DNA from: Alistipes excrementigallinarum
GTDB lineage: Bacteria > Bacteroidota > Bacteroidia > Bacteroidales > Rikenellaceae
Assembly: GCA_019112825.1 (NCBI GenBank)
Contig: DXIP01000001.1
Coordinates: 33,795 to 97,794, forward strand
Length of the DNA stretch: 64,000 bases
Direction of reading: 5' to 3'
The notes beneath the pieces are model-generated. The model was given only the letters and a program-made list of their open reading frames with translations, was not told the DNA's origin and made no database searches. Position numbers and translations under genes: made by a program. Every line of letters starts with the position of its first letter. Positions within the stretch are counted from its first letter, which is position 1. Positions 1 through 8,891 of this stretch are shown here, piece after piece.

Positions 1-680
1 AAGAGAAGTTTCAATTTCGTCAATTAGGATGAGACTATATTGAGGAATCTCTAACCCCAATAATTCTGTTATAGTTGATTCCCCCGCTCCTTGATGAAAT
101 CCTGAATATTCTTCTTCATTAATTCCAAGAACTGGGATAGACCTATTCTGATCAGCGTTCGTTTTTGCTTGCTTAGCTAAAGTATATGACTTTCCAATGA
201 TTTGAGAGAGCCTTTGTAATACATCTGGTGTATAGACTTTTGAAGAAGTCTCGTGTAAATTACGTTTTGCTAATCGCAAGTATCCCTGTTTAGAGTAAAT
301 AGGTGTAATTCTCTTTAGATCAAGAAATTTAACAACTCGTTCCTTCCTAATGTCATTCCCTCTCCATCGAGTTGTAAGTTTGCGTATAGATATATTAGAT
401 GTAGCCCCCTCTTTTACTACAGCATTTATTTCAACCCCTGTAAGTTCTTCCCATGGTGTATCGGGAAAAAATCTGAAGCAAAATACCCTCTTTCATCGGG
501 AGATTTATAAACCGATGCTGCGGCTTGTAGAATGGTCGTTTTTCCCATCCCATTTTCTCCAACAATTGCTGTGATTGGAAATTTGAAGTCTATTTTTTGT
601 CCATTCCAACCTCTTACATTTTTTAATTCAATGGACTCCAGGTGCTTGGGGAAAGAATTTGTCCCCCAACTATTTTCCAA
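1..680 (-). pseudogene. AAA family ATPase, 5' part, frameshifted and cut by the window edge
   Basis: The reading frame opens at a TTG (678-680; no ATG is in frame) and encodes an ABC/SMC-like ATPase N-terminus with Walker A GENGMGKTT. The frame then closes at 426. One base over, the minus strand stays open from about 470 to the left edge and carries the rest of the same fold: a DTPWEEL stretch after FFP, an ABC-signature-like GAGEST, and Walker B LILIDEIETSL at the edge. The break falls in a homopolymer pair (AAAAAA at 466-471 beside GGG at 463-465); one extra base would restore a single frame. This is therefore a pseudogene, a phase-variable gene or a base-call error. The stretch is AT-rich, unlike the rest of the window, which suggests horizontal transfer. 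ATPases of this type occur in several defence systems, but the downstream partner is outside the window, so no system can be named. Confidence 0.72.
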
Positions 681-714
681 TTTGCGTATAGATTCACTTT
701 TTAGTTTGCTTTCT

Positions 715-722
715 CAAAAGTA
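715..722 (-). promoter_or_regulatory. candidate -7 promoter element for the AAA ATPase
   Basis: On the minus strand this reads TACTTTTG, an exact match to the Bacteroidota -7 consensus TANNTTTG. It lies about 35 bases upstream of the TTG start at 680. No TTG occurs at the usual 19-21 base spacing, so support is moderate. It suggests the broken ATPase gene could still be transcribed. Confidence 0.4.
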
Positions 723-847
723 CAAAAATTATATTTCTAATAAATGCGTATTCCAATAAATTTTAAAATATCTTAATTGCTTATAATTAATTGGGGGATT
801 GGTGTTTGTTAATAGTGCAATCTGACAAAGTTTATTGGAGATATGTC

Positions 848-1174
848 TTATTCAGGAACGTAGATGATCTCACCGTTCTCGAGTTCATAGGCCACGCCGA
901 CCTTGCGGCCACGCTTGCCGCTCTGAGAATCCTGATCCTCCGAAGGAGTATAGCGGTTGATTTTCTCACCCTCCTTGGTGATGATCTCCATGTTCTCCTT
1001 GCCTGGGTTCTTCACCATCGTGAAATCCTCCTGGCTGAACATCTCGGTCATATTGTATCGGCTCACCAGCGCCACCATCAGCGCCACGGCGAAGACCATC
1101 GCCACGTCGAACAGGTTGCCGACGACGCTCATCGGGTCATTCTCCCCGTCGTGCTTCAGTAAATTGCGTCTCAT
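848..1174 (-). CDS. hmuV: HmuV-like DUF2149 protein (ExbD-like partner of the haem operon)
   Basis: This 108-residue protein has one predicted transmembrane helix near residues 18-38 and a soluble C-terminal domain, the DUF2149 layout usual next to MotA/TolQ/ExbB proteins. By its position as last gene of an hmuYRSTUV-type operon it corresponds to HmuV of Porphyromonas gingivalis. Its size and topology (short cytoplasmic N-terminus, one helix, periplasmic tail) match an ExbD-like role: coupling proton flux through HmuU to the outer-membrane receptor or to HmuS. Its ATG overlaps the hmuU stop by four bases (ATGA), which implies translational coupling. The ExbD-like role is inferred from topology and partner; DUF2149 has no established reaction. 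No clear terminator follows the stop codon. Confidence 0.82.
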   Translation of the reverse strand: MRRNLLKHDGENDPMSVVGNLFDVAMVFAVALMVALVSRYNMTEMFSQEDFTMVKNPGKENMEIITKEGEKINRYTPSEDQDSQSGKRGRKVGVAYELENGEIIYVPE

Positions 1175-1773
1175 CGCTTCTCGGTTTGGGCATTCAACAA
1201 CTCCGCTACGAACTCCAGGTTGGACAAATCCTTCAGGTACCAGCGTTGCTTGACCTGCTGGGTGATGAAGCCGATGGCCGCGGCGAACAGCCCCACGACG
1301 GTTGTGGCAAAGGCCACCTGCATGTTGTAGGCCATCGAGGCGATGTCGCCCGTCGAGAGCCCCACCAACGCCGGGCCCATCGGGATGAGCGTACCCATCA
1401 GCCCGAGCATGGGGCCCATCTTCGAGAGCGTCTTTGAGGTGGCGAGGTCGCGGTCGGCTTCGATCTCGAAATCGGCAAGCAGCCGTTGGCGGAGAGGGGC
1501 ATTGTCGCGGGCCTCAAGCAGGCGGTTCAGGTAGACCACGAGCAGCGACGGATTCTTTTTGGGAAGACGCTCGGCAAGCGTGGCGACCGTCTGCGGAGTG
1601 AGCCCATCCAGTTCGCGCCCGATGAGCGAGGCCGTACGGCGGATGGAGAGATACTGCCCGAAGAAGCTGCCGATCAGCAGCAGCGAGCGCCCGAAGAAAA
1701 AGATCAGCAGGACGATGTCCGGAACGAGCAGACCGGTCGAGATCCAATAGAGGATGTCGGAGATGTAATTCAT
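1171..1773 (-). CDS. hmuU: MotA/TolQ/ExbB proton channel family protein (HmuU-like)
   Basis: The 200-residue protein has an N-terminal membrane helix (about 15-38), a cytoplasmic helical stretch containing the conserved Arg/Glu-rich segment, and two further helices (about 118-140 and 152-175). The signature GPMLGLMGTLIPMGPALVGL lies before the second helix, which is typical of the MotA/TolQ/ExbB family. In haem operons of this type the protein is thought to act with the DUF2149 partner as an inner-membrane energy-transducing motor. It starts four bases after the hmuT stop and overlaps hmuV by four bases, so stoichiometric expression with both is likely. Confidence 0.88.
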   Translation of the reverse strand: MNYISDILYWISTGLLVPDIVLLIFFFGRSLLLIGSFFGQYLSIRRTASLIGRELDGLTPQTVATLAERLPKKNPSLLVVYLNRLLEARDNAPLRQRLLADFEIEADRDLATSKTLSKMGPMLGLMGTLIPMGPALVGLSTGDIASMAYNMQVAFATTVVGLFAAAIGFITQQVKQRWYLKDLSNLEFVAELLNAQTEKR

Positions 1774-1777
1774 GGTT

Positions 1778-2476
1778 TTATTTCTGTTTTTTATTCATAA
1801 GTTTCTGTTTGATGCGGAAAACCGCCATGCCAAGCAGCAATCCAGCAGCGACAAAGGCCATCACTCCACCCAGAGACGGCCAGTCGACAGCTGTGATACC
1901 GGCAACGGCCGTGCGGCCGTTGACCGTGGCGATGACGCCCAGAATGGCAATCAATGCATTGGCAAGGAAGAGCAGTTCAAGGCGGATCTCCCGTTCGGGC
2001 AGGAGGTGCTTCAACGCCCAACGCCCCAGAGGAATCACCGCCGCCACAACCGCGGCCAGCGACCAGGCCACCAGTGGGAAAGAGGTGCCGGGCAGGGCGA
2101 AGATGGCGGCGACCAACAGGCTGAACAGCACCGGGAAGACGAGCAACCCCGGGAACCAGCGCAGCAGGCGGTAGAGCCACACGACGGAGGGTTTTACGCG
2201 CCCCGCCGTGTGGATATGCGCCGCAACGACACAGAAGGTCATCTGCAAGGCGACCTCCAGCGTGAGGAGAACCGCCAGGTCGAGCATCAGCGCGGAGTCG
2301 GCGAGCCAGTCCGCAATCTGGTTTTTCGACTGCTCGATGGCCCAGGGCCACGCCAGTCCGACGAACAGGGCGCAGACAACGGCCGAAAGGGCTACAAACC
2401 GGGGCTTGCGCCAGGTCTGCTTCAACAGGTAGTTGAAGCAGACCACAATCATCATGACCAATACGACGGTGTCCAT
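1778..2476 (-). CDS. hmuT: HmuT-like polytopic inner-membrane protein
   Basis: This 232-residue protein has about six predicted membrane helices separated by short loops and a Lys-rich C-terminus. It belongs to an uncharacterised family found between the CobN-like gene and the ExbB-like gene in hmu operons. The frame is open far upstream (to 3412), but that part is antisense-free shadow of hmuS. The real start is the ATG at 2474-2476, which overlaps the hmuS stop as TAATG. I see no ATP-binding or metal-binding motif. A role in the inner-membrane part of haem or iron handling is inferred only from operon position. Confidence 0.78.
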   Translation of the reverse strand: MDTVVLVMMIVVCFNYLLKQTWRKPRFVALSAVVCALFVGLAWPWAIEQSKNQIADWLADSALMLDLAVLLTLEVALQMTFCVVAAHIHTAGRVKPSVVWLYRLLRWFPGLLVFPVLFSLLVAAIFALPGTSFPLVAWSLAAVVAAVIPLGRWALKHLLPEREIRLELLFLANALIAILGVIATVNGRTAVAGITAVDWPSLGGVMAFVAAGLLLGMAVFRIKQKLMNKKQK

Positions 2477-5400
2477 TACTCTTCCATCTTTTTGCGCCGG
2501 CGGCGAACCACAAGAACCAGCACCGCGATGAGGCCGATGACGAGCACGGCGACAACGGTGTTGCTGACCAGCGTGGTCGTGCGGTCGGAGGCGGTGAACT
2601 CCTCGCGTTTGAGCACCGTGCCGGCATTCGTGTCGAGCGAAACCTCGCGCACCTCGCGGATCTGCCGCTGGTAGTTGCGGGCGGCCTCGGGCGCACTCTT
2701 CGAGGCGATGAAGTCGCGCAGTTTGGCGTTGTCGCAGACAAATCCCGAGCACGAGGGGCCGTGCTTGTCGACCAGTTCGGTGTGGAGGGCGGCGAGCGTC
2801 GCGAGCTGCTCGTCCGAGGCGTGCCACATCCCCTTGCGGGCCGTTTCGAGCATCACGGCCGAGATCTCCTCCAGCGCGGCGGGATTCTGCTGCTCGAAAT
2901 AGCCGCGGAGCCCCATGCCGAACTTGTCCTGCACGTAGACATCGTAGATCTCGTCCCAGAGTTCGTTGTCCACCACGTCGGGCTTCATGACGTTCCAGCC
3001 GTAGGTGTTCTGCACCACCGCGGCAAAGCCCGCAGCGGCACTCGCCCCGCCCTGCATCTTCGCGCGGATGTAGTTCGGATTGAAGATTGTCGTGCGGCTC
3101 TCGACGCCGATTGCCTCCTTGAGCTCCTGCATCCGCACGCGGTTCCGGTTGCGGTAATCGCTCAGGTAGGCATCGGGCTCCCGACCCGTGACGTTGCGCA
3201 CGGCGAGGTTCATGCCGCCCATGAATTCGTAGACATGGTCGAGGCTCAAGGCTCCCCACGTATTGCTCTGGCGGGGCTGCACGACGGCATCGGTGTTGAC
3301 CAGGGCTGCCTCCAACGCATATTGCTGCACCTGCTCCCAAGCCTGCTCGCTGCCGTAATAGGCTCCCATGTTCTGCAGGTAGACCGCGGCGATCTCCGAG
3401 GAGTTTTCCCAACGGTCGCCACTCTGCACCATACCGGTAATGCCCGTGCCATAGTTGCCGTTGACGCCGCCGAAGACCCGGCGGGTCGAGATCTCGCGCG
3501 CCTCCCGTGGCGAAAGTCCCTTGTCGATGAGCGTCTGCTCGGCATCGACAACGCCCCGGGTCACGAAGTTCTCATAGCTGTCGTCCTTTGCTGCGGCGGC
3601 CATCTCGACGGCCCGCGAGATGAGGAACAGCCGCGAAGCCGCCAGGTCGCGCAGCTGGCCGCTGGTCTGTACGACGACATCGATGCGCGGACGCCCCAAC
3701 TCCTCGGAGGGGATGAGCCGCAGGTCGCTCACCCGTCCGAAAACGTCGCGGACAGGCTCGACGCCCAGCATGTAGAGTACCTGTGCGAGCGTTGCCCCCT
3801 CGGTCTCGATGAATTCGCCGCTCCAGAGCGTGTAGCTCACCTTGCGCGGCAGCGAGTCGTGGTGGCGTTCGCGATACATGCGGATTGTCTCATCGGCCAG
3901 CTCGCGGCCGCGTTCCCAAGCCCGTTCACTCGGCGTCGCCTCGGCATTGACGGCATAGAGATTACGACCCGTGGGCAACGTATTGGGATTGGCAATCGGG
4001 TCGCCGCCCGGCGAAGGGGCCGTGTAGCCGCCGTTCAAAGCGCTGGTGAGCGACGAAAGCTCCGCTTCGGGGCTCTCTTCAAGCGCGTGTCGGTAGTTGC
4101 CGACGTTGCGGATCGTGCGTTCGAGTTCGGTCACCACCCGGGCAAACTCGCGCTCCTCCTTTGTGTACTCCTTGCCGAGGCCCATCATGGCAGCCATCGC
4201 ATCGGCCGGCATGGCTGCGGGTTTCTTCTCCTCCGACGGTCCGGCGTTTGCGGGGCGTTTGCCCACTTTCGGGATCCACGAGGGGTGTTTCGGGGCCCCT
4301 TTGCCCGACTTGGAAGTACCGGCCGGATGCTGCATCGGTGAACCCGACGAAGCCATCGCCATCATCCGCGCCATCATCTCCTGCGGAGCGGTGAGCGACC
4401 GCTGAATCTCGCGGGCCTTTTCCAGTTCTGCAGTCGAGATGCCCGCCGTCGAGCAGATAAAAGCATCGGTCGGCTGCTGCGTCCCGCTCAAAAGACGTCC
4501 GACCAGTTCGCGGGCCGGATTGAGGTAGCGGCGCGTGAAGAGCGTGCGGTGTTTTTCGAGATCGGCAGAGGTCTGGCCCCGGAATTTGTCCAGCGCCAGC
4601 AGCGAATAGGCGATTGGCTCGGTGGTCATGGCAAAGAGGCTGCTGCGGATGCGTCCCGGCGAATAGGGCTGGCCCATCGTATAGAGTTCACCGGTGATCT
4701 TCTCCGCGGCAAGCTCTTCGGCAAACGTCTCAATGCGGGCAATCTCGGCCTCGGTATAGGGTTCGGTCAGCAGCGAATCGAGCCGCAGTTCGCGGTGGAT
4801 GCCCAGTTCGACGGTCAGCCGTTTGACGCGCAGTGCCGCGGTCCGCGTGTCGGGCTGTCCGTCGGTGTAGAGCAGGTCGTTGTAGGCCTGGATTGCCGCA
4901 TTCAGTTCACGGTAGATGCCGCGCACGCCGCTCTCCATGAACGGAGGGGTCAGATACGACTGCAGCGTGGCATACGCGCGGCGCTTGGCAATCATACCCT
5001 CGCCGACGTTCCCAATCGAGTAGACGTAGAGGTGCGGCGTCGGACCGACCAGTGCGTCGGGCCAGTCGTTGCGGCTCAGAGCTACTTGTTTGCGGGGGGT
5101 GAACTCCAGGCTGCCGTGCGTCCCGAAGTGGACGATGGCATCAGCGCGGAAAGCGTAACGCGCCCAAAGGTATGAAGCGATATAGGCGTGAGGCGGTGCG
5201 GCATCGGTGCCGTGAACGATGGCGAAGTCGTCATCACCCGCTCCGGCGGCCAGCTGCGGCAGCAGCACGATGTTGCCCAGCTCGATGCGCGGCAGCGCCA
5301 GCCGTCCCTCGTCGTCGGAGAGGTAGTGGCCCGGGAACGGGCCGTCGAGTGCAACTACCTCCTCCATCCGCTCCGCAGGTATTGCTTCAGCGGTCCACGC

Positions 5401-6738
5401 GGCGTACTCCTCGGAGGAGATGAGCGCCGGTTGGCCCTTTTTCAGGAATTCGGCCTTGGCGCCGTGGGCATAGTCGTTGAAAACGGCCCCCTGTTGCTGG
5501 ATGAGGGCTGCCAACCCCTCGGGCGTCGAGGGGAGATGCTCCACGCGGTAGCCCTCGCTGCGAAGCCGCACGAGCAGGTTGTAGAGCGATGGCGTGACCT
5601 CCATGCCGGAGGCCGTCAGGACATTCTGCCCGGGGCCCTTGTAGTAGTAGATTGCTACGCGCTTCTCGCTGTTGGGCACGCGTTGCAGGGCGATGTGGCG
5701 ATTCACCGTCTCGACGAACCGGTCCAGTCGTTCGGGAATGGCATGGACCTGCTGCAGCCCTTCGCCGTCGAGGCGGTGACCGAACAACACCTGGGAGCGG
5801 ATTGCTCCGTCGATCTCGGGCATCACGACACTCTGCGACAGGAAACCGCCGTTCATGCCCATCTTGTCGGCCTCCCATTCGTCGACCATCCGGTTGACGT
5901 TCAGCGGCGAGAAGAGCGGAATGTTCTGGCGCGTCAGGTACTCCACAATGGCATCGCCCAGGCGTCCGTGGGCCATGTTGATGACGGCCGACGGACGGAT
6001 CGAATCGGCCTGTCCGCTCTGAATCGCCGCCGACAGGTTACGGAGGGGATAGACCGCGTTGCCGGTCTCCTCGAGCCGGGCAATCAGTTCAGCCGGTTCA
6101 CCCATCTGTCCCGTCACGATTACCCGCGGAGCATCCGCTTTCAGCAGGCCGTGCCGCGCGAGGAAGGCTTCGTAGGCCTCCACGCTGTCGAAATCCAGCT
6201 CCTCCGCCTCGGGATTCGACGGATCGGCGTGGTAAAATTGCCGCAGGTCGCGTACGACGGGCGGCTCGGGTTCATCCGTATCGAACCGCTTGCCGTCGAC
6301 CGTGCGGCGCAGGGTGACGAGCAGGTTGCGGTAGTTCTTCCGGCCGCCGCCGCTGAGGTAGCCCTTGACGGCAGCCAGCGTCGCGGAGTCCGCCGAGATA
6401 ATCTCGTTGGCCGGGTTGGTGGCCATGGTCGTGATGACGGTAAGCCCGCGGTCGGCGGCCCGTTGGAGTGCGGCCCGCTCCTCGGCTGTGATGCGGAGCC
6501 CCATGCCGTTCATCAGCACCACGTCGTAATGCCCCAAACGGTCAAACTCCGACGGTTCGACCGAGGCAAGACGGATCCGCGCATGGTCATTGGCCCGGGC
6601 GATCTGGCCGAGCGTCGTGGCCTGGTAGTTCACGAAGGCGATGCGCGTGGCCGAGAACCAGTGGTTCCACGCTGCGACGCCCAATAGGACGGCAAGCAGG
6701 ATCACGCCTGCCCAGATCATTGGTATCTTATGTTTCAT
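2476..6738 (-). CDS. hmuS: CobN/magnesium-chelatase-H family protein, HmuS-like haem dechelatase candidate
   Basis: At 1420 residues this is a full-length CobN/BchH-type chelatase large subunit. Family signatures are visible, such as HFGTHGSLEFTPRKQVALS and the following PHLYVY...GEG..AKRR segment. Unlike cytosolic CobN it has an N-terminal membrane helix (residues 7-25) and a C-terminal helix (about 1385-1408) followed by RRRRKK, so the body should sit on the periplasmic side as a bitopic protein. No cobS, cobT, chlI/D or cobalamin gene is nearby; it lies inside a haem uptake operon. As far as I recall, the Bacteroides homologue HmuS has been reported to remove iron from haem. That activity, rather than cobalt insertion, is the likely role here. 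Residues about 785-853 form a Pro/Lys/Met-rich linker lacking the surrounding conservation. Product annotations of 'cobaltochelatase' would be misleading. Confidence 0.9.
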   Translation of the reverse strand: MKHKIPMIWAGVILLAVLLGVAAWNHWFSATRIAFVNYQATTLGQIARANDHARIRLASVEPSEFDRLGHYDVVLMNGMGLRITAEERAALQRAADRGLTVITTMATNPANEIISADSATLAAVKGYLSGGGRKNYRNLLVTLRRTVDGKRFDTDEPEPPVVRDLRQFYHADPSNPEAEELDFDSVEAYEAFLARHGLLKADAPRVIVTGQMGEPAELIARLEETGNAVYPLRNLSAAIQSGQADSIRPSAVINMAHGRLGDAIVEYLTRQNIPLFSPLNVNRMVDEWEADKMGMNGGFLSQSVVMPEIDGAIRSQVLFGHRLDGEGLQQVHAIPERLDRFVETVNRHIALQRVPNSEKRVAIYYYKGPGQNVLTASGMEVTPSLYNLLVRLRSEGYRVEHLPSTPEGLAALIQQQGAVFNDYAHGAKAEFLKKGQPALISSEEYAAWTAEAIPAERMEEVVALDGPFPGHYLSDDEGRLALPRIELGNIVLLPQLAAGAGDDDFAIVHGTDAAPPHAYIASYLWARYAFRADAIVHFGTHGSLEFTPRKQVALSRNDWPDALVGPTPHLYVYSIGNVGEGMIAKRRAYATLQSYLTPPFMESGVRGIYRELNAAIQAYNDLLYTDGQPDTRTAALRVKRLTVELGIHRELRLDSLLTEPYTEAEIARIETFAEELAAEKITGELYTMGQPYSPGRIRSSLFAMTTEPIAYSLLALDKFRGQTSADLEKHRTLFTRRYLNPARELVGRLLSGTQQPTDAFICSTAGISTAELEKAREIQRSLTAPQEMMARMMAMASSGSPMQHPAGTSKSGKGAPKHPSWIPKVGKRPANAGPSEEKKPAAMPADAMAAMMGLGKEYTKEEREFARVVTELERTIRNVGNYRHALEESPEAELSSLTSALNGGYTAPSPGGDPIANPNTLPTGRNLYAVNAEATPSERAWERGRELADETIRMYRERHHDSLPRKVSYTLWSGEFIETEGATLAQVLYMLGVEPVRDVFGRVSDLRLIPSEELGRPRIDVVVQTSGQLRDLAASRLFLISRAVEMAAAAKDDSYENFVTRGVVDAEQTLIDKGLSPREAREISTRRVFGGVNGNYGTGITGMVQSGDRWENSSEIAAVYLQNMGAYYGSEQAWEQVQQYALEAALVNTDAVVQPRQSNTWGALSLDHVYEFMGGMNLAVRNVTGREPDAYLSDYRNRNRVRMQELKEAIGVESRTTIFNPNYIRAKMQGGASAAAGFAAVVQNTYGWNVMKPDVVDNELWDEIYDVYVQDKFGMGLRGYFEQQNPAALEEISAVMLETARKGMWHASDEQLATLAALHTELVDKHGPSCSGFVCDNAKLRDFIASKSAPEAARNYQRQIREVREVSLDTNAGTVLKREEFTASDRTTTLVSNTVVAVLVIGLIAVLVLVVRRRRKKMEE

Positions 6739-6741
6739 CCT

Positions 6742-8889
6742 TTATTTACGCTTGAAAAATTGTTCGAGATTCAGCGAAAGTCCCACCGAGCCGGTCGTGC
6801 CGATGGTCGTGGGCGAGTTGCTGTAATAGTAGTCGGGCCGGTAGTTGAAGAGGTTGTCCACAGCCAGCGTGAGGTCCATCCCGCGCCACAGATGCTGCGT
6901 GAGGCTCAGTTTCCAGATTGTGTAGCCCGGATAGGTCTGCCGCACGGTCTGCTCGTAGGAGGTCACCTCGGTATAGACGTCGCACGTGACTGCCGACAGC
7001 CAGCGTCCCGACAGCGACACATTCAGACCGTAGTTCTTCCACTGTTTGTCATAGGCCAGGCGCGCCGTGGCCGCATGGGGGCGGGTCGAGGAGAGCTGCG
7101 GCTGTCCCCGCTCAATCATCTCGCGCGTGTAGGCATACGACACGCGCCACGAGATGCCGCACGTATATCGTCCCGACGCATTTGCCTCGGCTCCGGCCAC
7201 CTGCAGCGGCGACATGTTCGTATAGACCTGCCCTTTAAGCTCCTGGTTCCAGACCGTGGTAATCCGGCTGTCCACCAAATTGTAGAATCCCGTTACGGTG
7301 AAACTGTGCTGTCCTTTCAGATACTCAGCCGAGAGTGAAAAGTTGTGGCTCGTCTCGGCTTTCAATTCCGGATTTCCGTAGATCATGAAGATATTGCCCA
7401 TATAGAAGTCCATGTACATCTCCTTGAGGGTCGGGGCACGGAATCCGCCTGCGTATGATGCCCGAAGCGAACAGTTTGCAACCTTATACATCACACCGAG
7501 TTTTGGCGAAAGGTGCGAAAGATTTGCTGCCGAAAAATGGTCGAAGCGCAGGCCCGCAATGAGGTTGAACCGCCGGTGCGGGTTCCAGTCGAACTGCGCG
7601 AAGGCATCGGCCGTATGCTGCGTATGGCTGCCGTTGTCCGTAAACTGGTAGGACATCAGGTAGTCACGCATGTAGTCGCCGCCGACGGTAAGAATATGTT
7701 TCCCGGCAAAGGTATGGTTGTAGAGCGTGCGCAGGGTGTGCTGTACGTTGCTGTAGTCGCGCACGTCGCGTGACGTGGGGACCAGATAGTCGCTCTTGTC
7801 GTACTGGTCAAAGGCATAGGAGAGTTCCAGATCATCGGACGGCGTAATCGCCCAATTGCCCTTCAGTCCGCCCGAGAAGCTGCGGTAGCGGTCCTTGATG
7901 CTCTCCGAGGCGTCGCGCTCGCGGAAGAAATATCCCGCCCGGGCCGTGAACTTCAAGCCTTCGGTCGCCGTGACGACGAGCCGCTCCTTGATATTGAGCG
8001 CCGTGTGTCCGTAGATGGTGCTGTAATCGCCCACCTCCGCGTTGTCGGTTCCCTTCGAGAGGTCGATGGCGTCGATTGAGGTGTACTGCACGTTGGTCGT
8101 CGAGTTGAACCGGCCCTGGTTGAATCCGACCGATCCTCCGTAACGCTGCTCGTTGTGGGCACCGTAACGGCCGTTCAGATTGACCGACCACGGCTCCCGC
8201 GATTCGCGGCTGATGAGGTTCACCACGCCGCCGATGGCATTCGATCCGTAGAGCGATGAAACGGCCCCCTTGACGATTTCGATGCGCCCGACATTGTCCA
8301 GGTTCAGGCGGCTGTAATCGACGTTGTCGAGCGTTTCGCCCGCCAGGCGCTCACCGTCGACGAGGAAGAGCACCGAATTGCCGCCGAATCCCGACATGTT
8401 GAGCGAAACCTGCTGGTTCATCGAGTAGGAGAACTCGATGCCCGGCAGTTCGCTTTGCAGCAGGTCGCCGACATGCGTCGCATCGACCTGTTTGATATCG
8501 GCCTCGGAGATGACACGGGTGACAATCGGGACATCCTTCAACAGTTTCGGGGTGCGTGTGGCCGTCACCACCACCTGATCCATCATCGTGGAGCGCTCCG
8601 CAAGCCTGAAATTCACGGGCCCGGTCTGGCCGGCAGCGATCTTTTCGCTGACCGGTTCGTACCCGACAAACGAGGCGCAAAGCGTATACGTCTCTTTGCC
8701 TGGAAGCGTAATTTCATAGTGTCCCTCCGTGTCGGCCACGGTACCGAGCGACGGCTGCTCCTTCACGGTAACGACGGCCCCGGCGAGCGGCTGCCCCGCA
8801 ACATCCGAAACCGTGCCGGATATTTTGTATTGGGCCTGCGTCTGCAGCGTAAACAGCAATCCGAAAAGAGATAGTACCAGCAGTTTCAT
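6742..8889 (-). CDS. hmuR: TonB-dependent haem receptor, HmuR-like
   Basis: The 715-residue protein has a signal peptide (about 1-20), a carboxypeptidase-regulatory-like domain (21-100), a TonB plug (about 115-230, ending in LYGSNAIGGVVNLIS) and a 22-strand barrel ending in Phe-Lys-Arg-Lys. The barrel holds a FRAP box at 483-486 and an NPEL box at 506-509, the pair that marks haem/haemoglobin receptors such as P. gingivalis HmuR. It would take haem from HmuY or haemoproteins across the outer membrane using TonB energy. It ends three bases before hmuS and starts two bases after hmuY. The CarboxypepD-like N-terminal domain is the Bacteroidota feature that sets it apart from proteobacterial haem receptors. 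Confidence 0.93.
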   Translation of the reverse strand: MKLLVLSLFGLLFTLQTQAQYKISGTVSDVAGQPLAGAVVTVKEQPSLGTVADTEGHYEITLPGKETYTLCASFVGYEPVSEKIAAGQTGPVNFRLAERSTMMDQVVVTATRTPKLLKDVPIVTRVISEADIKQVDATHVGDLLQSELPGIEFSYSMNQQVSLNMSGFGGNSVLFLVDGERLAGETLDNVDYSRLNLDNVGRIEIVKGAVSSLYGSNAIGGVVNLISRESREPWSVNLNGRYGAHNEQRYGGSVGFNQGRFNSTTNVQYTSIDAIDLSKGTDNAEVGDYSTIYGHTALNIKERLVVTATEGLKFTARAGYFFRERDASESIKDRYRSFSGGLKGNWAITPSDDLELSYAFDQYDKSDYLVPTSRDVRDYSNVQHTLRTLYNHTFAGKHILTVGGDYMRDYLMSYQFTDNGSHTQHTADAFAQFDWNPHRRFNLIAGLRFDHFSAANLSHLSPKLGVMYKVANCSLRASYAGGFRAPTLKEMYMDFYMGNIFMIYGNPELKAETSHNFSLSAEYLKGQHSFTVTGFYNLVDSRITTVWNQELKGQVYTNMSPLQVAGAEANASGRYTCGISWRVSYAYTREMIERGQPQLSSTRPHAATARLAYDKQWKNYGLNVSLSGRWLSAVTCDVYTEVTSYEQTVRQTYPGYTIWKLSLTQHLWRGMDLTLAVDNLFNYRPDYYYSNSPTTIGTTGSVGLSLNLEQFFKRK

Positions 8890-8891
8890 CC

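Noticed and set aside
1778..3412. A 544-residue open frame
   Set aside because: Only the last 232 codons (from the ATG at 2476) are the membrane protein; the upstream part is a frame shadow of hmuS.
2476..6738. Evidence for aerobic cobalamin synthesis
   Set aside because: CobN similarity alone is not enough; the setting is a haem operon, the protein is membrane anchored, and no cob genes are present.
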